A stretch of DNA of 64,000 nucleotides from Diogma glabrata (lineage: Eukaryota; Arthropoda; Insecta; Diptera; Cylindrotomidae), in NCBI GenBank assembly GCA_963693315.1, contig OY856186.1, forward strand, positions 76,420,042 to 76,484,041, in the 5' to 3' direction. The position numbers and the translations under genes are program-made. This document shows positions 25,017-35,990 of this stretch, piece after piece. Each line of letters begins with the position of its first letter. The first letter of the stretch is position 1. The notes beneath the pieces are model-generated. The model had not been told where the DNA came from and did not search any database. It saw only the letters and a program-made list of their open reading frames with translations.

Positions 25017-25805
25017 ACAGAATTAATTTATTTTTTTATCCAAAACAAAGTTGTACCAAAATTTTGACTGAAATAATTGGAAAATCAAGACTTTAAGTCA
25101 TCATTCCATTAGCACTTAAATAGACTGTAAGATAACATAAAAACAAATTTTTGGAAAAACATGCATGTGACTGTTCTTGTATGCAAAAGGAAATAAACGT
25201 ATAGTGCAAAATAGCACTCTGGTATTTTTATAAAATATTGAAAACATTAAGGTTTGGATGTTTCCAGATATCAAAGTACTGCTACATATTAAATACAAAG
25301 TACTGCTTTAAACCTTAAAACAACAGGAATTGAGGGTTTGAGAGAAATGCAATGGGTTTCTGTTTCAATCTTTACTCAAACTTTCCATTTTGATAATAAT
25401 TGAGGTAATTAGTCGTACTCCTTTACTCATAAATTGCAGTTCATTTGCCAATATATTGTTACGACTGTGATCGGTTGTCTTTGCATAACTAATTCAGATA
25501 TTCTTATAACCCAATGTAAAATTACCTATTTGAAAAAAAAATTTTGTTAACCGAATTTTGCCTATTGTGCCAACATTGGGTTGTTTTTGCTTTAATTTTG
25601 GTTATTGAAGTTGCGACAAATAACTGACTAGGTAAGACTATCGAATTTTCATGTTTATGTGACAGTGAAAATTTGATTGCACAGAATTATTTCAGAGTTA
25701 ATGACTGAAATAAAACTGGGTTGTTTCTTTTCACAGCAACTCTATATATGATTCCACGTGAATGGGAACAACAAAAAAAAATTTCTAATCCATTTTTATT
25801 TAATT
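25017..25805. other. AT-rich interval, no gene seen
   Basis: No coding or repeat structure recognised. Confidence 0.4.
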
Positions 25806-26141
25806 GATGGAAGAAGTATCGATGTGAGCGCTAGAAGGCGCTAGTAGGCGCCTAAGAAGGAATACTACCATGTAGAAAAATTTTGCACGTGACAATATTG
25901 ACTTAAAATCTTGCAAAGATTACGAATATATTTTTTGCTTTGCAAAACTCGACAATAAAAAAATTTTGGACGCCATACCGGATTCGGATTCAGACCTACC
26001 TAAGTATCTTATTATACATTTTTTGAACTTTAAATTCCATTTTACAGCACAAGATATAACGTGAGAACTGGTTTCAGAGGTGGTTTTTAACTTTCAGCGC
26101 CCTCTAGTGTTTACATCGATACTACTTCTATCACACGATAC
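25806..26141. repeat. Pair of ~40-bp inverted repeats, possible MITE
   Basis: GATGGAAGAAGTATCGATGT (25807-25826) followed by a GCGCTAGAAGGCGCT-like stretch is mirrored at 26097-26141, where the reverse complement reads GATAGAAGTAGTATCGATGT and then CACTAGAGGGCGCT. About 250 bp lies between. The arms are imperfect (roughly 80% by eye), and no target duplication was found. Confidence 0.45.
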
Positions 26142-26814
26142 AAAATTTTTTGATTCTTTATAAATCGATAAAAATTATTAAAAAAAAACGTGTCATACAT
26201 TTCGAAAAATGGGTTTTAAACCTTTAAACCCCAAAATAAAGGAGAAAATAGTAGATTATACACAAAGGGAGAGAAGGGCATGTTTTTCTACGGAGGTGTG
26301 TTTGGAGTACGAGGGCGAAGTCTGAGGGCTACATATCACTGAAGGAATTGACATGCTCTCTCCCAAGGTGTATATACCAGTTTTTGCACGACCACAATTT
26401 AATTATGATATTAAAAACGAAATCTGATCATTTAAAGAGATAGAAAATTAGAAATTTTAGTGTTCATCATTGTCCGCCGACAACGTTTTTATACAAATTT
26501 GTTTGAATTTGTCGTAAAAAACGTTTGTTTCCATGAAAACATTCATTGCTGTCATGGTTTGTTATTTTTTACTCCCTAGGGAGTAAACGATGCAATCAGC
26601 TCCCGCAAATGAGGGAGCGGAATTTACTTTGTATACAACTAGTGTAAAAAATTATTTAAATATTTTTATCTTATTCTACGGGAAAAATGCTAACGACTTA
26701 ATATTTTTATAAAAAATTGTTACACAAATTAAATTGACTGCAATTTCATATTTGTGGCCGATATTATAAATACAAAAAATCAGAACCATCTCACCGAACA
26801 ATATAGTTGTAGAA
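26142..26814. other. Interval with no gene; two small hairpins
   Basis: Mostly AT-rich. TACTCCCTAGGGAGTA (26570-26585) is a perfect 16-bp palindrome. Close by, GCTCCC and GGGAGC (26600-26620) bracket a short loop. No protein frame recognised. Confidence 0.4.
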
Positions 26815-27420
26815 AGAATAGTTTCGCTTTTCGACAAAATGTTTAATTGCGAGATAGATTGCTAATAGCTCTCCATCAAACGCGGAGTATTTAGCTTCGG
26901 TAGGAGTAAGTTTCCTGGAGAAAAATTCAAGTGACTTCCAACGTCTATTGTAATACTGTTGGAGTACATCTCCAATTGCGCTGTTCGAAACATTTGATGT
27001 TATTTTAAACTAGTTTTTGTCCAACGGATGTGCTAAAGAGGAGCAAAGGGAAGAGATTTTTTACCCTTGATGAAAAACTCGTTACAGTACACTTGACAAA
27101 AAAATTGAATTTTTTCTTGGCTTTTTTCATCAGTAATGACATATACCCGTGAATTTCGAATTGAAATAATTCGGTTAATCGTGGTATAAAGCACTCACCA
27201 TACCTACGAATTGCTGTATTTAACAGGTTGAGGTTGGCGCTTGAAAGTTGGAGATCTTAGTAACTCTATATTTTGATAGGAGTATTTCGTTTTCCGAAAT
27301 AAAGTGGGTTTTTAAGCCAAAGATGCATTTTGAAGCTTTTATATTGATGCCGTATTCGGTAAGCATCTAAAGGTTGCGTGTTTAACAAAGTCGAGGCTAC
27401 CACGTGAAGGTGTTTAAGCT
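26815..27420 (-). pseudogene. Ty3/gypsy reverse transcriptase-RNase H fragment
   Basis: On the minus strand a frame near 27360 reads LTEYGINIKASKCIFG, the connection just after the RT active site in Ty3/gypsy pol, and farther on has QQFVGMVSALYH, the FLGMxxxYRRF step. Downstream, an open stretch at about 26990-26815 reads SLEFFSRKLTPTEAKYSAFD then GELLAIYLAIKHF, the hallmark of gypsy RNase H (FFSRKLxxxExxYSxxxxELLAI). The RT active-site motif itself is upstream and missing. Several stops separate the two conserved blocks. This is a dead internal fragment with no LTRs found. It is a different copy from the element at 51.4-54.6 kb. Confidence 0.8.
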
Positions 27421-27552
27421 TAACTTCTCCCAATATGATTTTTAATATTAATTTAAAAAGCAGTTTTGAAGTAATTTTAATTACTTAAACTTATTTCATA
27501 TTTTTATTACAATTTTTATTTTAACGTTTTAAAAAAATTTGTTCTTGAAACT

Positions 27553-27773
27553 TGATGATCTCGGTTTCCCTGACCTTTGGGGTCGTCAGAGTTTTCGTTT
27601 TTTTGTTTCGCTTATTTAAATCCGTTTACACAGACTCTGCATATTTGTACTGAACTGGGGGAAATTAATCTCTCAAACACACATGACCAAGGCTCGCTAG
27701 AACAAAACTTCGCTTGGCACACTGTCCTCGAATTGCTTCCTGTTAGTGACATCACTTGCAGGTTCAGTGTTCA
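27553..27773 (+). repeat. Copia LTR joined directly to integrase
   Basis: A 221-bp TG...CA segment matching 305-539. Its 3' end (GGTTCAGTGTTCA) is followed immediately by integrase codons, so the usual primer binding site, gag and protease are absent between LTR and integrase. Read through, this junction creates the single 122-codon frame 27577-27945. Confidence 0.6.
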
Positions 27774-28440
27774 AGAAATCGATTGTGTGAGAGTTCAATC
27801 TGCTGGAGGAAGTCGTTATATTTTAACGTTGATTGATGACAAATCCAGGAAGAACTTCATTTATTTGCTAAAATTGAAAAGTGAAGTGTTCCAGAGGTTT
27901 AAAGAGTTTAAGTCGATGGTTGAATGTGAAACATCTTGTAAGTGAAAGAAGCTGAGAACAGACAATGGTGAAGAGTATATGAGCAACGAGTTCAACATAT
28001 TTTTGAAAGAAACTGGTATACAACATCAATCACCACCGGCTTATGCACCGCAACAGAATGGAGTTGCAGAAAGAGCGAACAGAACCATAATGGAAATAGT
28101 AACGTGTCTTTTGCTTCAATCTAAACCAACCCAAAGTTTTTGGGGAGAAGCTGCAAAGACTTCTGTTTACATAAGAAATAGATGTCCATCCAAAATATTG
28201 GAAACTATAAAACACCATATGAGATTTGGACAGGTAAAAAACCGAGTGTGAAGAATTTAAAAGTTTTTGGTAGTCGGGATGTTTATTTGAATAAAAAGCC
28301 AGGACAATACAAGCTAGAACCAAAAGGAAGAGATTGTAAAATTATGGAGTACTCAGATCAATCCAAAGCTTATAGGGTTTATGATAGTGAGACCAAATCA
28401 ATAATAACTACCAGGGAAGTGCAATTTTTTTAAAGAGCTG
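27774..28440 (+). pseudogene. Ty1/copia integrase, broken
   Basis: The frame reads VQSAGGSRYILTLIDDKSRK, the first catalytic Asp region of copia integrase, then after an in-frame TGA near 27943 LRTDNGEEYMS with the second Asp (TDNG), then APQQNGVAERANRTI with the catalytic Glu region. A frameshift near 28190-28205 moves the rest (KTPYEIWTGKKPSVKNLKVF ... PGQYKLEPKGRDC ... YRVYDSET) to the next frame. All blocks of a copia integrase core and C-terminal GKKP region are present in order. The enzyme inserts retrotransposon cDNA into the genome. It is inactive here because of the stop and frameshift, and reverse transcriptase does not follow in place. Confidence 0.88.
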
Positions 28441-28639
28441 ATACTGACACTGGCATTACCAACGTTACGTCAAATTCAAAGATGTTGTGTTTGAAATTCC
28501 ATACCATTCAGAAGATTTGTATGATGAACCAACTAATCGGGTGGAAAACGAAGAAGTTCTATTTGATGGTGGTTCCTTGGTTTTAGCTAACAATGAATCT
28601 AGCTAACAAGTTCCTAGCTAACATTTTCCATGTGAAGTA

Positions 28640-29395
28640 GCTCTACTATCCAGACACTATTCTTCAGTACTCGAACTGTTATTACCCTTGCAAATACACG
28701 ATGTGATACTGCCAACATTTTCGTGCTTCTTTCTGTCAGCTTTCAGAGTACATTTATTTGACCAAAAGGACCCTTTTTCTTGCAACTTAAGCACTTAACA
28801 TTCCTTCGAAAAATTTTTTTCTTCTGATCCACTGCGACTTTGTTGATACTCTCTGCACTAGCTTCACCATCAAAACCACGATCTGCTCTTCTATCTTCAT
28901 CTTCTAGAAGCTTTATCTTGAGAGATGTAATTCTTGGAACGACATATCTGCTTTTCATGGCGATGACAACATTCTCGTATGAATCACTTAAACTACACAG
29001 CAGTATAATTAAAAGCAACTCTTCAGGAATGATGACATCTGCCTCTTGAAGATTATCACAAACTTCAGAAAAATCTTTGAGATGACTATCTATCGAGGTA
29101 TTATCGTTCATCTTCAATCGGATCAATTGCTTGATCGTAAACCATTATAGCCGGTCCTTTAGATTGATTAATCTGCTCCAATTTTTCCCATGCGTCTTTG
29201 CAGCTTTTGGCATCTTTGATGTTGATAAGCTCACTGGGATTCACTGATAGAATGATAGTGGCAAGTCCTTTGTCATCTATCTTTTTCCATTGTAGTAACT
29301 CAGCTGCATTTTGCGGCATCACAAAGTTTGGCTCATAAATAACATGATCCCAATAGCCATGATGAAGTTGTCAATATTAAACAGCGAGCTCATTT
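28640..29395 (-). pseudogene. Ty1/copia gag (UBN2-type) on the opposite strand
   Basis: From about 29395 on the minus strand a frame begins MSSLFNIDNF. It then passes through a shift into MMPQNAAELLQWKKIDDKGL, ILSVNPSELINIKDAKSCKD AWEKL and, after another shift at about 29110, DNTSIDSHLKDFSEVCDNLQ and LLCSLSDSYENVVIAM. This order is that of the copia-type gag polyprotein (W...K..D..A...I..S....L..I....S..D.W..L / ...H...F..... / ...LL.SLP.SY). The zinc knuckle is cut down to CLSCKKKG, followed by Pro where the family has His and Phe. It lies antisense to the integrase at 27774-28440, so the element has been inverted internally or two copies are joined. Confidence 0.8.
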
Positions 29396-30021
29396 CATCT
29401 TTGAATCAGACAAGAAAAAAATGTTTTAAAAAAAACTTCTAAATCAATGGACAAACACCCATAACCCGTTAAAAGTGGTTAGACTACAAGATCAGAAAAA
29501 CATTATTGAAACTAGGAATCCATATTTTAGTCTTAATATGCCAGAAGGCTTACTACCTACAAAAAAAGTCAGCGGAGCCAAGAACAGAAGCTTATCTTCG
29601 TCGATAATATTACTCCAACGAATGTGGCAGCCATGCTGCGTGCGTAAAGCAAAGGGTAAAATAATTCAAGGAAACTGGCAGAAAATTGTTTGTTTTACTC
29701 AAGACTCTTAAGGGACAATACATTGTCCAACCGTAAAAATATACAGAGACTGTACGGTATAGTTCAGTAAAACTTAACCTTATAGTACTGATACTTTTTT
29801 CTACTGTGAAGCACAATATGATACAGGTCAAATTTCTATAAATCTATAATCTATAAATATTAACTACAGCAACGATTGCAATATTTTACGTCAATAGCAT
29901 TATTGACAGTGGTAAACCGAATTGTTGGCGTAGCTGACTGGAGAAAACAACATCCTCAATAACTAAAAGTAAAAACCGGCAGTAATCCTACAACTTCCCA
30001 GTTTAGACCATGTAATTATAG
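29396..30021. other. Interval with no recognised gene
   Basis: Contains one 78-codon plus-strand frame (29475-29711) of unclear origin without a family match that I can name. It may be further retroelement debris between the copia gag and the fold-back element. Confidence 0.35.
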
Positions 30022-32068
30022 ACTGGGAGGCAGCGTTGCAAATGAAAAAGTCATTTGATGCCGGTTGATTTTTATTTATTATAATTAATTAACTCCAGAT
30101 GATGATAAATCTGACGGTCAGCTGCAAAAGTAGTGGGGGGTGTGGTTGTGAGCCAGTTTCAAACTGGTAGAAAACGAATTCCAAATTTGATCTCGCTTCA
30201 AAATTTGTATGATGCATGTTTACACCATAACAATTGAAAAAAAAAAGTGATCAGCTGATTGGCGGATGGGGGATTATAGTTCAGCTCCTCGTATACATCG
30301 GTATAAAAATGCAATATAGTCAAGACCTTTCTGCATAGGATCTTGATGAAACTTTAGTAAATGATCCAGGTTCACTTGAAAATGGAAGATCTGCATTAAT
30401 TTTTGATTTTGACAAAATGGCGGTCTCAAAATGGTCTCCCGAACACCTCTAAGTTTAAATCTTCAATAACTTCTAATCCCGACTTATGGAAACTTGGTAT
30501 ATAAAGTTTTAGTACTGTTTTCAACATTTCTGCATACCAACTTCCGGTTTGACACTTTTTTTCCAGGTCTTTATTCCTACTGTAGCCTACAATTACCGGT
30601 CGCTTTTCATGAAACGTTGGTAAAAGATTTCAAGTAACATGAGAAAGATTTTATTAGCTATTGGAGTACATTGGATAAAGGGTTGGGGGGGTCCACCATA
30701 CAACAGGTGGTTTTTTCAACAATGTTTTTAATGTTTGTTGGGAGCTTAAAACATTCGTTCGGGAATGAATTTTGACGACACTTTGGAAAAAGATGCCACA
30801 TGTCATGATACATATCAGATCATACATATTATGACAAGAACCTGATTAGTTTTTGAACGATAGTGAACAATGTGGTGGGACCCCAGTTTTCCAAACACCA
30901 GTTTTTTTTAAAGCTTAATAACATCTGTACCTGATAATCGAATTGTATTAAACTTGGTACATAAACATTTGGTACGGTTCACAACAGTTCTGCATCCCAA
31001 CTTCCGGTTTTTCATTTCCGGTGAAAAAATTTGTTTTGTAATTTTTTGAAGTTTTTTCAGTGATTATGATGAAACTTATGGAAAAAGTTTCAATTAGTGA
31101 AAAATATTTATCATCTTTTGGGACACGTTGATCAATGTGGCGGGGGTCCACCATACAACTGCTGACTTTTCCCACTTGGTTTTTAAAGTTTGTTGGGAGC
31201 ATACAGACTTTTTTCAATAATCAATTTTAGTGACACTTTGAAAAAATATGGAGACTTAAACGACAAACAACTGATTAGTTTTTGGACAATATTAAGATAA
31301 GTGGTGGGGGCCTCCCGAACACCTGCTTATTGTGTCACCATTTTTTCAATGTTTGTTGGGAGCACCAAAATTTTTTACCGGAAATGAAAAACCGGAATTT
31401 GGGATGCAGAACTGTTGTGAACCGTACCAAATGTTTATGTACCAAGTTTAATACAATTCGATAATTGTAGGCTACAGTAGGGATTAACACCTGGAAAAAA
31501 ACTTTTTAACCGGAAAACTCAAACCGGAAGTTGGTACGCAGAAATATTGGAAACAGTACTAAAACTTAATATAACAAGTTTCCATAAGATTATAAGTCGA
31601 GATTAGAAGTTATTGAAGATTTAAACTAAGAGGTGTTCGGGAGACCCCCTGCCATTTTGTCCATATTTAAAATGAATTCCGATCTTTTATTTTCAAGTGA
31701 ACCTGGATCATTTGCCAAAGTTTCATCAAGATCATATGCAGAAAGGTCTTGACTATATTGCATTTTTATACTGCTGTATACGAGGAGCTGACCTATAATC
31801 CCCCATCCGCCAATCAGCTGATCACTTTTTTTCAATTGTTATAGTGTAAACATTTATCATACAAATTTTGAAGCGGCATCAAATTACTTTTGGAATTCGT
31901 TTTTTTTACCAGCTTAAAACTCCCCCAAAACCACCCCCCCCCCCCCCCCCCCCCCCCCCCCAAATCTGACGGCTGCTTCTTATTTTCTACATCACAAATA
32001 ATTAATCTATCTATAAAAATTAAATTTCATCGGCATCAAAACACTAACAAAAATGCAACGCTGCAGTG
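30022..32068. mobile_element. Fold-back DNA element with ~500-bp arms and internal direct repeats
   Basis: The outer arms 30022-30600 and 31455-32068 are inverted copies. Shared landmarks include GGCAGCGTTGCA at the end, TTGATGCCGxTGA, ACGAATTCCAAA, CAGCTGATTGGCGGATGGGG, CAAGACCTTTCTGCAT and TCTCCCGAACACCTC. A second inverted pair lies inside (about 30940-31030 and 31370-31465, nearly perfect). The left spacer (30600-30940) and the central loop (31040-31365) are themselves direct repeats of each other, sharing GGGGGTCCACCATACAAC and TTTGTTGGGAGC. The right arm lacks one of these units. A 28-C run interrupts the right arm. There is no transposase. Reverse-strand frames such as 30948-31217 and 31626-31835 simply read the repeats. 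Confidence 0.8.
31934..31961. repeat. Homopolymer C run (28 C)
   Basis: A continuous 28-base C tract inside the right arm of the fold-back element, where the left arm has only a GGGGGG stretch (about 30134-30139). Its length may vary between individuals, and it is also a place where sequencing is unreliable. Confidence 0.9.
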
Positions 32069-33540
32069 ATAAGTTACCGACTCGATTTAAAGGATTAAAT
32101 TTATAATTTTATCTATCCGATTAAAGCTATTTGCAATTGTTTACGGTTATAATACATGTCATACAACTTTAATTCCACAACAAAACAATAACATCAACAA
32201 CAAAAATAATACCATCAATTAAGCCAATTATGAAATAATAAAAATATTTTTTTAATTAAAATTAAAAACATAAAAACCGAAATTAAATTTCATAAAATTA
32301 TTCTGATAAGAAATCATTTTCCATTTCTTTTCTCCGTTATATAACATTTTCCTTTCTTCTTTTCATTTTTGTTTGGAAAATTCTTTTGGTTTTTTGAATT
32401 GGTTTTGTTATATTCCAAATTTTTTTTTATTTTTTGCAAAAACATTTTCATTTAATTAAATTTTTATTTTTAAATTAACCCTTTTCTATTTTAAATGATA
32501 TTGTTATAAAAAAAAAATAAAATGAAAATATTTTCGGGATTAATTATGTTTTGTAAGAGTTTTAATGTTGAAGGAAGCGCTTTTTTTTCTTGATGATATA
32601 GAGATAATTAATCCCATTTTGACTTAAATATGTATACGTACTTAGGATATTATTTTGTGGTTTATATTTACAAACTTCTCTTCATACGAACATAACGGTT
32701 TTAATTTATTTTTGGGAAAGATGAGTCATATGATGTATGATAAATATAATTAACTATTTTTAGTGAATCGAAATTGTAAGAAAAAGGATTTATTAAAGAA
32801 CAAATGGTTTCAAATAATTGATTTCTACAAAATACGGGACCAAAATGCTTAACAATAAAAACAATATGAATAAATAAAAACCTTTTAAATCAGTTTTGTT
32901 GTTATTAAAAATTAAATTGAAACCAAAGATTGCCACCTCCCCACACTCATATTTTAAAAAGTTGAATTCTTTGATTAATGTAAATGAGCGAGCATGAATT
33001 TCAACTTCAAGAATCAAGACTCATACAATCTCTATTCATTCATACATTTTCAGATTCTCATTTTCTTTCTCCACACTCCAGGATAATCAAGTGAAAATAC
33101 CAGGTAGATTCTAAAATCGTAAAATTTCATGAGAGCACAGAAATGTACAGAAATGTACGCATGGACAGAAATGAAAATTCCCCTTTTGAACATTTTTTTC
33201 TCTAAAATCAATAATATTTCAGTTAGATCTCGTTAAATTTGTTTCCAAGAGTATCGGTACATTTATGTTTTATTTGTTTATATTAAGTTAAGAGACAAGC
33301 AATCAGACATATTGAATTATACATGAGCATCAAGAAAAGTTTATTTAATCAAAAAAAAATTGCTTAAAGGAAAACTATAAATTGATTTTCAGTTCACATG
33401 GGGTTGTCAAGATTTTTTTATTTAAATCAAATACATAAATTGAAATCTAAATTGAATAAGACGATAAAAAAATTCTAAATACTTTTCCAGAGAATGAGAA
33501 TCACTTGGTCCGAACTTAAATTATCGGTTTCAACAAAATT
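32069..33540. other. AT-rich interval, no gene seen
   Basis: Very A/T-biased, with runs of A and T between 32240 and 32530. The 74-codon minus-strand frame at 32793-33017 has hydrophobic stretches typical of AT-rich random frames and no recognisable domain. Confidence 0.45.
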
Positions 33541-34040
33541 GAAATAAATTCTAACTTCGTGCTTAAACTTCTAAATAATAACGGGAGTACTTATTTAGTA
33601 GCCATATCCGATCAAGTTTTAGTACGCATCCAGCAATCACGGTCGGCCGGATTGGAAACTTTTGTTGGCTTGCATAAAACTATTAAGCATGTTGCACTGT
33701 CTGAGCGTATATCAAAACCAGAAGTTAATGACATGACATCCTGATACATGAGAGCAACTACAAACTGTTGTAACGGTTGGAGCGGTTCCAATCCAAACGT
33801 CAATTCTAAACTGGCACCAGGTGGCACCTAAGGAGTTGGTACCAGGTGGTACCCAAGGTTCTTCGCGAAGAGTATGTATCCGAAAGACTCAGAAAGAAAG
33901 ATTTTAGAGAGAAAAAGGACTGCCCAACCGTTGGAGCAGAAAACGTGGGGCGGGACAGAAAAACTATGACGCCGCAGACCAATGGAGCAAACATGGAGTA
34001 AACATGTACTTCTGACGAAAGTGGGCGTTGACATTCCATT
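33541..34040 (+). other. Higher-GC interval preceding the LINE, with a local GGTACC duplication
   Basis: Base composition rises here compared with the flanks. Two short duplications of CCAGGTGGCACC / CCAGGTGGTACC flank TAAGGAGTTGGTA at 33810-33854. The plus frame 33559-33744 might be part of the LINE that follows, but it matches no domain that I know. Confidence 0.3.
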
Positions 34041-35330
34041 TCCTTACAAGATTTCCTTCTTGATCATAGCCTATGGAGCAACCACATGGAAGCGGTGGTT
34101 AGTAAAGCTGTAAGAGCTCTGATGGAATGAAAAACCTTACAGGTAAAACATGTGGATGCAGCCCAGGTATCCTAAGGTGTATGTATACTAGGATAGTGAG
34201 ACCAGCCATCATTTACGGAGCAGTCGCATGAAACAAAAGCGACCAACTTAACGCTGGGAAGACAAAGTTGGAAAAAGTGCAGAGGCTTGGATCTGCATAA
34301 CGAGAGCAATGAGAACACGTACTACGTCGTCAATGGAGATGAGGTTGTTGATGCTGTTGGAGACTTGTTTCACTCCATTTGGAGGTTAAAAGCGTAGCTA
34401 GGGAAATCATTTTAAGATTTAGCATGCAGGTAATGGCAATGGGAACGATAATCGAATCTCAATATGCAGAAAGTCTTTCAAGGAAGAAGCCCTTGCTTGT
34501 GTTTCCTAAGGACGAAACTTCGATAGGAACTATACATCGCAGTTGTGCTAAAAATCGGAGTGGAGCAGTAAATCCACTACATGCCATCAGAGTAACGATG
34601 TAAATGAATGGTCCACGAATGGTTCAAAACCAAGGCCGGGGTGCGCAGGAGTGTTTTGATTAAAGATCAAATACATTGTGCCTAAACTTCAGTTTAGGAA
34701 GAATATATAAGAACAAGAGAATGACCATCTTATCGGACAGCCAAGCAGCAGTTAATGTATTAAGCTCATACGCCATCATATCCAAGATGGATGGAGACTG
34801 TGTGAACAAGCCAAACAATCTTTTGAGTAGTAACAAAGTTACAGTTTACTGGATACCTGGACATGGGGATCTCGCAGGTAATGAAGGTAAGACGAGGTAC
34901 TTTAACCTCGTTTGTCGGCTCGAAGTCCTCTTGTGAATCGAGAACAAAAAACATCCACGAAAGAAAGAGGGAAGTAATTATGACGGAATGGTCCAAAACC
35001 TGGAACCACCACGCGAGCTTAAGACAGTCCAAGCAGTTGATTGCACCTTTTAATCAAACGAGAGCAGCAATTCTCTCGAGGTTGATTAGAAACAACCTGA
35101 GAATACTGACAGGTCACAGGAGTTCTTACAAGACACTGTAAAGTAAGAAAACATCCTAAGAACATTGGGGTGGAGCTGAGAGACGAATATAGATATTGTC
35201 TATTGTAATATAAGAGACCCCGCTTCTCAAATATTGTGGAGCATTTTAGGGTCCGAAGAAAGGGTGGATTGGAGGAAGTGGTCTAAATGGGTCTTCACTA
35301 GGAAGTAGTGGACCATTTTGGTCGCAGTAA
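34041..35330 (+). mobile_element. LINE ORF2 remnant: RT thumb, RNase H and C-terminus (R1/LOA/I-like)
   Basis: The plus strand carries, in shifting frames, SLWSNHMEAVVSKAVRALM, then RCMYTRIVRPAIIYGA and KLEKVQRL (the thumb region of non-LTR reverse transcriptases, about 34065-34280), then LEVKSVAREIILRF (34373-34415). An RNase H segment follows with ILSDSQAAVNVLSS (active-site Asp, about 34730) and VYWIPGHGDLAGNE (catalytic His/Asn region, about 34845). A tail NNLRILTGH (about 35090) ends the recognisable part. An RNase H after the RT with this SDSQA/WxPGHxGxxGNE signature is typical of the I, R1, LOA and related LINE clades. RNase H would remove the RNA template during target-primed reverse transcription. 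At least four frame changes and stops make it dead. Confidence 0.8.
34676..34936 (+). pseudogene. RNase H domain of the LINE remnant
   Basis: An 86-codon open stretch with the motifs ILSDSQAA and VYWIPGHGDLAGNEGK in correct order and spacing. The first active-site region (a DGS motif expected about 50 residues upstream) is scrambled at about 34610-34640, where the frame is interrupted. Confidence 0.8.
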
Positions 35331-35554
35331 AACATTTCACCACCGAATTCAATCTAATCTTATCTAGATCTAATGAAACCAACATCTACACTGGTAAAGT
35401 ACAAGTGTGTCACAAACGTAACCGAATTTTTGTTGGTATTGTGTAACCGATCGCAATTTGTTCAAAGACTGTTCCATTGAATTGCAAAAGAAGTTTTGTT
35501 TTTTTGGTTTACAACAACAAATGGATATTTAAAACCATAATGCCCATGATACTC

Positions 35555-35990
35555 GCCATTACATACGCAAAACTTTCTACGGTTTAATTGCTTTGTTGCA
35601 TCACACAATACTAATTAACAATACTTCTACGTACATAAATGGACAATTCTTTCTACAGCTTAGTTATAGCATTCAACATGTAGATATAATACGGTTGTTC
35701 AAATTTATGGAAGGTGGAATTATTGTCTGTGGTTGTAGAGAAATTGTTTATTGAGATGATGTATGGAAATGGATTGACTTGCATTTTATATGGAGATAAG
35801 ATGAATTTTTAAATTGTACGCAATTAAAAGAATAATCTAAGAAAAACAAGATATAGAGAATGTTGCTATAAATAATCGATCATCTTTTTGATCACGATGA
35901 TTGTGTAATTTTAAATTTTTAATAAAAAGATCATTATGTCCATTAATATCAAAAGATGATTGTGTAAATTAAAGTAAAAAAGTTAAGGAT
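35555..35990 (+). repeat. Dispersed repeat R, copy 2
   Basis: Matches the reverse complement of 10012-10310 and, less closely, 63225-63640. Shared blocks: TTGCTTTGTTGCATCACACA, TGTAGATATAATACGGTTGT, CAAATTTATGGAAGGTGGAA, GAGAAATTGTTTATTGAGAT. Matching to the 63-kb copy continues beyond this, with CTATAAATAATCGAT at 35869-35883 and 63561-63575, so the unit is at least 400 bp. Confidence 0.7.

Noticed and set aside
30107..31972. AAATCTGACGG on both sides as a target duplication of the fold-back element
   Set aside because: The inverted arms continue well beyond these sites, out to about 30022 and 32068. The match comes from a small palindrome (CTGACGGTCAG) inside the arms.
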